64,000 bases of DNA from assembly GCA_033239525.1 (NCBI GenBank), contig BSYO01000025.1, forward strand, positions 3,940,001 through 4,004,000, given 5' to 3'. The stretch is from Nepenthes gracilis (taxonomy: Eukaryota > Streptophyta > Magnoliopsida > Caryophyllales > Nepenthaceae). Below are positions 57,441 to 64,000 of this stretch, piece by piece (the first letter of the stretch is position 1; every line of letters starts with the position of its first letter). The translations under genes and the position numbers were made by a program. Under the pieces are notes generated by a model that was not told the origin of the DNA, searched no databases, and saw only the letters and a program-made list of their open reading frames with translations.

Positions 57441-60015
57441 AGCTAAACTTTAAAAATGAACTTTCTTATTAGACTATTATTATTAGTATCCATCCAAATT
57501 TAAAAAAAATATATAATTTTTTATAGTAATGTTATAGTAAAAATTGAGTGGGTCAGGTACGCAGCAAGTTCTCATCGACAACATCAATGAATAAATGCTG
57601 CCAATGTTTTGTGGTCCTTCTCTGCCGTCAGATGTTCAGTGTCCTATGTAAATCAAACAGATGGATCCAATTTCCTCCCTTGATATTTGTGGCTGTGCAG
57701 GAGTACTGCATGGAATTCTTTATGTATAGATTGTCCTAATTTCTGTATTTTTTCTTCCTATTTATGAGCAAGTTTTATAATGTTGGGATGCTGCCTGCAG
57801 GCCACGACAAGATTGAATAATTTTTAATAATATATTGAAATAAGTAAATATTATAATTAATTTATTGATATTTTATTAAAAATTTAACCTTAGCAAATTT
57901 AATTTTTGATAATAAGAATGATATTTATATAAAAAATTAAGGATCAATGTGTACCTTAATTCATATAATTACTAATAATTATCCTAATAAATTATAAAAA
58001 AAAATAAGTATATAAATAATTCATATCTCAATGGACTTCTTGAGAGTTGAATACTTTTATTTTCTACCATCAAAGAAATATTTAATATATTATTTATTAT
58101 TTTAAGTTATTTTAATTAAATTATATATTAAAAATAATTTATATAAATCTAATTCTAAATGTCATTATCAATATAATTCATATATAAAGATTAATTTAAA
58201 ATTATTTTAATAATTTAAGTAAAAAATATAATTCTATTTATATTCTATAAATAATGAAATTAACTGCTTATTTAAACAGTTATAAGGGACGGATTTCTCT
58301 CAATCAAAAGATCACTTTGCCAGATGCAATTATTTCCTACACTTTTTCTTGTCCGGTATATAAGACAGAGGAAATTCATTTTTTAACTGCTATAATTTTT
58401 TATGTACTGTCGTAGAGTAAAAGAAAAGAGAAAAAGAAAGAAAAATTGACCTATAACATAGATATGATATTATCATTTATAATCAATTATCAACATCCAT
58501 TTTTAAAATAAATAATAATTCAACAATTTGTATAATAATTATTAGTCAAAATAAATTTGTTACTCGTTTGGTTCTAAAAAAGTTTGAAAGATAAAAATAA
58601 ATAAATAGAGAAAATCACAAAAAAATTACGAGAAAAAAATAAATTTAAAATATGTAATATATATATATTTGTGGAAATTAGTTTTTATTTTATATTTATT
58701 TTAGATTATTATTTTCTATTTTTTATTATTTCCTCAGATAAATAGACATTTGTAGTCTATAGTTATAGAAAAGTTCAAAAACAAAAAAAAAAAAACAGAA
58801 AAAAAAAAGAATATATATATTTTTTTATGTTTAGATTGTACCACAAAAATTATGATTAATATATGTATTATGTATTCATATTTAATTATTGTGATTTTAT
58901 TTATTTTATTTTTTAAAGTTTTTTAAAAATTTTCTATAAATAAATCGACAATTAACAAAAACAAATGCAGAAAGGCAGAGAGTGTTGGGCCCAACTTAGT
59001 TAAAAAAATAATTTTTTTTATTTTCATTTTTTAGTTTTTATTTTTTTATATTTTAATTTTTAATTTTTTTAAAAAATGTGTTAATTTATTTATATTAAAA
59101 ATATAAAAATTTTAATAAATTAATATTTATTAATAGTTATTTAAAAACTTTTAAACATTTAACATGTGATAAAAATTATTAATTTATAAATTATTTAATA
59201 AATTTATTAAATATATTTATTTATAATAATCTAACTAATTGACCTTATTTTATGATAATTTAATTTAAAATAACTGAATGTCAAGATTTATATATCCCAT
59301 AATAAAAAATATATTATATAAATAAAATTTTAAAAATTATAAAAAATATTATAGTCAATAAAAATTCTGAAAAATACCTTTTTAGTAATTTTTGAGTTTA
59401 TCAAATTTTAATTTAAAATCTGAAAAAAACTAAAATAATTTATCTTTTAAGTTTTTTAAGTAAAAAACAAATAGATTTAAACAAATTTTTTAAAATTTTT
59501 ATTTTCTTAAAATATTTTCAAAAAAGTATCATCAGTTTCTTGCTTATGACCAGTTTATTTTTTACAACAAAAAATTAACGTGAGAATAATTATCTGAAAA
59601 CTTTTGTTATACGGTGGCCTACGGCAGCAGCTTTTCCCTGTGGGCGGCCCAGGCGGCGGCGCAAGGGCCCATTAAGGGTGGCCGACGCCGACATGAGGCG
59701 ACAGCTCTGAATATTTCACGGGTAAAATTTATCACTTCTCCTTAATCATTTATATCTCTGTTTTTTTTTATTTAATTATTTTCATTCCAAATTCAACCAA
59801 TTTATAAATGGGTATTATATTTATTTTCTTAGTAGTTGCTATAATTTTAGATGAGATGATAAATAAAAATTAGATAATATTTTATTATATTATTTTATAT
59901 TAATATTTAATATTATAAAAATATGTCTCAATTATTATAAAAATACGAAAACTTTGTCTAACTTTAATAGAATGAACATGGATATAAATACTTCTACCAT
60001 CATTCTCTAGAAAAT
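57441..60015. other. AT-rich spacer with two small GC-rich patches
   Basis: 57548-57790 is somewhat GC-richer with an open frame of 63 codons; nothing in it is recognised. 59605-59710 is a short GC-rich patch with GGCGGCCCAGGCGGCGGCGC. Otherwise homopolymer-rich AT DNA. No gene can be supported. Confidence 0.45.
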
Positions 60016-60080
60016 TTATAGTTATTGGGCTCTGGGCCCATTCTCTATTGGGCTGTGGGCCCATATATTATTTGTTGGGC
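60016..60080. promoter_or_regulatory. GGGCCC/TGGGCY tandem motifs
   Basis: TTGGGCTCTGGGCCCAT, then ATTGGGCTGTGGGCCCAT, then TTGTTGGGCCG, with a period of about 23 bp. TGGGCY (site II) elements are bound by TCP factors in plant promoters. The GGGCC repeats also resemble the GGGCCC-rich start of the Tat LTR at 49707, so a retrotransposon origin is possible. A TATATATA box follows at about 60347. Confidence 0.35.
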
Positions 60081-60411
60081 CGTCTAGCAGTGCTTTGTTA
60101 ATGGATTACCTCTAAGCGCTGAGTATCGTGGATGACTTCATATATTTTTTTCTGAAATAGCTTGACTTTCCTCAGCAATTTTTTTTTTTACAGATAAAAA
60201 ATTTAAAAAATAATATTAATTAATTAATTTTATTAAAAAAAGTTTAAATAAAAAAAGTATATGGACATATTTCAGGAAAAAATATCTAAAAAATAACATT
60301 TTTCAAATAATAAGTTTGGTTTTATTTAAATATTATATTTACACTATATATATATAACCCTTCTTTTCCAATTCAATATATTTAAAATCATATTAAACTA
60401 ATAAAAAATTA

Positions 60412-60442
<31 letters not shown>

Positions 60443-60490
60443 GTGAGAACAGCCCATTTATTGCTGTTTCTCAGTTCAAATCTTCCATTA

Positions 60491-60553
60491 ATGGCAATGG
60501 CTGTGATGTCTCTTCCTTATCTTCTCATGCGTAAAGGAAACGCACCGCTCTGA
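60491..60553 (+). CDS. possible short ORF or first exon, unassigned
   Basis: Starting ATGGCAATGGCTG in a good plant context, 20 codons (MAMAVMSLPYLLMRKGNAPL) are followed by TGA. A donor-like GTAAAGG lies inside. It follows the GGGCCC motifs and a TATA-like box. No homology is recognised, and it may be chance. Confidence 0.15.
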   Translation: MAMAVMSLPYLLMRKGNAPL

Positions 60554-62107
60554 GCAAAAACATCCATAAAGCGAGAAGTGCACTTGAATTGCATGTCACA
60601 TCAGAGAAAGTCAAATTAATGAACAAATAGTAAGAGAAATGTCAAATACTTTGTCATTTCTAATTTGTTTATAATTATTTTTTTTAAAAAATGGTCATTC
60701 ATTTTATTAATAAATTATATTGTTGATTTAAATTATTAAAAACTATACTCATATTATTAAATTTTAAATTTTTATTTAAGAAGAAAAAAGAAAAACAAAA
60801 GTATTTAGGGTTGACTTGAGTTTTGGCATCATTTATTTCAAATATTATATGTTGACTTTAAATTATGTATGGAAAATAGTAGGTAGGGTTTGGGTTGAGC
60901 CCCCCATGTCCCAAAACCAACCCATTACCAACTGTGGTAGGGTAGGCCACTTTTTATGTCATGCTCATGAGCCGTTTTTGTGACATTTGTTAGACGGAAT
61001 GCATAAATGAAATGGAGGTAAAGAAACGTGCATGGGCTTTTGCCCATATAATATCCCATAAAAGTGTGTCGTAGGTTTTATGGGATGAACAGTCCAACAA
61101 TATCATAGCTTACAGTTTTATGTGATATTTGTGTAATGCTTGGCTCAAGTGAAGTCTCGGCAAAAGTGTTCCCAAGAGATTTGCGTATGACAATGCCGAA
61201 AGGGATCGTGGCAAAGAGTTCTACATGTTGCCCATGTAGCTTTCAACTATAGCTTGACATTTGTAGAACCATTATGTATAGACAAATGCCCGAGGGTGAG
61301 ATTGGGTTTCGATACAAACAAAGTGCAAATGTGTAGTTTGCCACGTTGCCTTCATTAGTTTTTGTCAAATTTGGGAGTAAATACGAGAGGAAGAGAATAA
61401 GAAGATATTAGTCAATAATTTTTTCAGGTTAATACAAATTTTTCATATAAAAATAGTGTATTTATTTTTGTATATGTAAGTTGTATATTTTTTATTGCTA
61501 TCTCATAAGTTCAAACGATTGAATAACAGTGAATCATTATTTTGGGGTTCTATTACAGCACGAGATACTCTATTCACTTGTGACTTAACTTTGACGGCCT
61601 AACTTAGGAATCTTCTACTCTTTTATTCGCCAATGTCAGCAGAAAATTGGTAACGAAAAATTAAATTCTGATTCTGATTCTGACTTATAACAAAAAATCA
61701 TTTTATTTTCGTTTTCATATATAGAAAGATTATGTATATGACAAAATCGGAGTTGACATAAACAAAAGTCAAAATTCTATTTGTAAGTCTAATAGAATCA
61801 ATGTTAATGAGGTGCAAACAATACATATCAATTTTTTGTTAAAATATATTACAAATTTTAATTGTATTAATAGAAACTTACTTCAACAACTTTCATCGAA
61901 ATTACAATACATATTATAAGCAAAAAGATAAAATTTATATTTAAAAATGACAAAATCAGCTATATGATAAAAGATTACAAATAAAAATAATATTAATATG
62001 AAAATTAGAGTTTATGTAGGTATACCCCAGAAAAATAAAAAGTTAACACATTAATAAGGTGTGTGGAATTACATTTCTGCTTTCAATATCTCATCAAAAT
62101 TCATTTT
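60554..62107. other. AT-rich spacer, no gene recognised
   Basis: 60880-61370 is less AT-rich and contains short motifs such as GGGCTTTTGCCC, but it has no long ORF and no LTR ends that I could pair. The rest is low complexity. Confidence 0.5.
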
Positions 62108-62984
62108 TGATACATCCTAAATTTAAATTATTGTACGAATTAGGAAGCCGCTTAGTCTTTCTTAATGGATCAAATTGAAGTGGGTTCAATCTCCGTTCTT
62201 AATAGCCCAAATTCTACATACCACAATAAACAAATGAGAAGTCATAGTATTAGCGGGATTCATTCTCTGATATATTCTCTGACGCTAAATCAGGAGTATT
62301 CCTCAAATTGATAAAAAGATACAAGGACGTGAGAAATATGCGTGATAATGCTCAGGTATAGGGATTGAGTCTGGTTCGGTGGATGCGTTTGATGTGAGTG
62401 TCTTTGAAATGGTGATATGCCTGACGGGGAGCGGCTTTGAGGTGGTGGTATGCTCGACGATGAGAGGCTTTAAGGAGAAGCACTTGTGAGTTAAGCAGCT
62501 TGAGAGAGGAAGGGAAAAAGGAAGAGAAAGTTGCGAGAGGCTCCTCGGATGTTTTTTGGGTAGAAGGTTGTTCTTTTGCATGCTTGAAAGTGTACATGCC
62601 CCTTGCTCATGGGAGCAAAGGGGATATTTATAACATTTGAGTTAGCGTGGCCCTACTTGAGCGCTAAGGTTGATTGACAACTATCGGTGCAAATTTAGTG
62701 AGCTGCCCCAAGGATTGCAGGTGCCGATTATGGCAACCATGGTTAACCGAGCAAATTTCTTCCTTCTTTGCGGCGATGTTGGAGATGGCATTTACAACAG
62801 TTGTTATTGGAAGAGATCTGCAAACGATATTGTCGTTTTGGGAGAGTTTGTGCGATCATGGGTAATATTTGGGAGATATTTGCAGAGTTATTCGGGGAGA
62901 TTATAATAAATTTTTCCCACGAGCGTGGCGCTGTAGGGCGGCCATCATAGCCAATTTCCAACCAATCGGTCTTAGATCCACCCA
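62108..62984 (-). repeat. Tat-like LTR, reverse orientation
   Basis: On the minus strand it begins near TGGGTGGATCTAAGACC (compare TGATGGATCCGACGATCC at 7953) and ends GGATGTATCA at 62108. Its end part (TAGAATTTGGGCTATTAAGAAC...CCCACTTCAATTTGATCC) aligns with that of the LTR at 10563. A TATAAATATCCCC box lies on the minus strand near 62630, followed by a pyrimidine-rich leader. No TSD was seen. Overlapping ORFs on both strands are chance frames. Confidence 0.55.
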
Positions 62985-64000
62985 CCTGGGTTGATCATTC
63001 CGCTGCTTAGTTTCGAGCCTTTGCGAGATCGTGTTGTGGGCCGCTACCCTCTGGGTCCTTCCTCCATTTATTGGCTTGGTTCTTGGGCTGACCCATTTTC
63101 AACTGTTGCCATCTATTTTATTCATGCTTCTATTTATAAGGTAAGTTATAACAATTTTAACATAATCAAGCGTGGCAATTGGCAGAGAAAAATCCAACCC
63201 TTGTCCATTTGTTTAATTTTACCTAATCATGCACCATGACATCATCTTCTTAATTCTTAATCACCTCATTAGAGTCAAACAAACATGTCCTTTTCATGGC
63301 CTCACATGTTAATTGACACTTCCATCCAATCACTGCAAACATGCCAAACCATAGCTCTCCATTCATAGTAACATAATTAAATAATGAGACTTCTATTACC
63401 AAACTTGTTTAGTCAGATATAATGCTTTATTGTTGTGTTCAAATGTCTCATAGTGTTTATTTAAAGATTATTAGATCTGATAATATTGGCATCGTTTGTA
63501 ATGTCATTTATACATTTAATTGTTATATGAGTTGTGTATAAGGTTTTAGGTGTATAAAACATAAAATATGTTTGTATAATGATTTAACAGTAAACTGTAA
63601 GATTTCAATGAGTCTTTGGTTCATTGCATATTCTAGAGTCATCAAAAAAGAAAACCGTGAGCCGTCAACGTGATACTTGTTGGAGATAAAATGGTTTCCA
63701 ACCAAGACCATGTTCTAAAAATAGCTTTGTGTGAAAGTTTTGAATAGTTTTTCCCACTATACTAATAGAAATAAAAGTGGTATGTATTGAATAATTGAGG
63801 AGACATAACCATGAAGTAATTTTGAAGGATTGAGCCTCTTATTTCCTTGATGAAGAATTGGGGTGATTTTTTTTCTATATTGCTTATGATATATTTTTTT
63901 ATTATTGAGTAATGTCAAATCTGTATATATTATAATTCCCGCATCAAATCATGTCTTATACATTTGTGTAAGTCTAAGCAATGCTTCAAGTCGGTAAAGA
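62985..64000. other. mixed tail of the window, no gene recognised
   Basis: 62985-63140 is GC-richer with an open plus-strand frame ending at a perfect donor-like TTTATAAG/GTAAGTT at 63139; this could be an exon remnant, but no domain is seen. The rest to 64000 is AT-rich with nothing recognisable. Confidence 0.4.

Noticed and set aside
1..64000. tRNA and rRNA genes
   Set aside because: No cloverleaf with A and B boxes and no conserved rRNA stretch was noticed; tRNA-like matches are only retrotransposon primer-binding sites.

Overview
This window looks like gene-poor plant nuclear DNA, most likely pericentromeric or otherwise repeat-rich, from a flowering plant (probably a eudicot; the species cannot be told). 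The reasons are very AT-rich spacers, long A/T runs and AAT microsatellites, plant-type LTR retrotransposons of several lineages, a Tourist-like MITE, and the absence of any convincing host gene. Nearly everything recognisable is retrotransposon sequence in layers. I recovered LTR boundaries by pairing LTR copies, TG...CA ends, primer-binding sites (PBS), polypurine tracts (PPT) and target-site duplications (TSD), all by eye.

Layout. 1-1755 is AT-rich spacer. 1761-9317 is a full-length Tat-like Ty3/gypsy element with a TTATA duplication; it has lost its sense coding capacity, carries remnants of an antisense coiled-coil ORF, and has a piece of a copia LTR inside its 5' LTR. 10563-11652 is a reverse-oriented solo LTR of a related family. 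14174-18440 (minus) is a decayed plant transposon-like gene cut in two by a 2.8 kb solo gypsy LTR (14789-17616). 18383-19166 is a copia-type LTR with many W-box cores. 19560-22391 (minus) is a SIRE-like copia gag with its PBS and 5' LTR. 22722-24225 is a decayed gypsy LTR. 24277-25211 is a copia LTR fused to the 3' half of a Tork/TNT1-like pol pseudogene (25212-26585) with its own 3' LTR (26595-27306). 27387-28233 is a MITE with a roughly 400 bp ATT expansion inside. 30760-31828 is a second copy of the 24277 LTR.

37441-38406 is the integrase end of a Tekay-like gypsy pol, followed by a duplicated PPT/LTR junction and a long LTR (38728-44012) into which a 3.26 kb gag-only copia element (39541-42800, minus) has inserted. 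More Tekay pol remnant follows at 44100-44600. 45636-48290 holds two LTRs of opposite orientation. 48307-49175 (minus) is the best preserved ORF in the window, a Tat-lineage antisense ORF of the 'putative gypsy type transposon' kind, followed by that element's 3' LTR (49707-50705). 52094-54835 is a Tekay-like LTR containing a reverse-oriented solo Tat LTR (53504-54476). 54836-64000 is mostly AT-rich, with two further decayed Tat LTRs (56891-57440, 62108-62984) and a few small GC-richer islands of unknown nature.

No functional pathway is encoded here. The most interesting pattern is that LTRs of unrelated copia and gypsy lineages all carry a GC-rich, GCGCTCGAGC-like, partly tandem module immediately upstream of their TATA boxes. 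A second point of interest is the relative preservation of antisense ORFs in Tat elements whose sense genes are gone.
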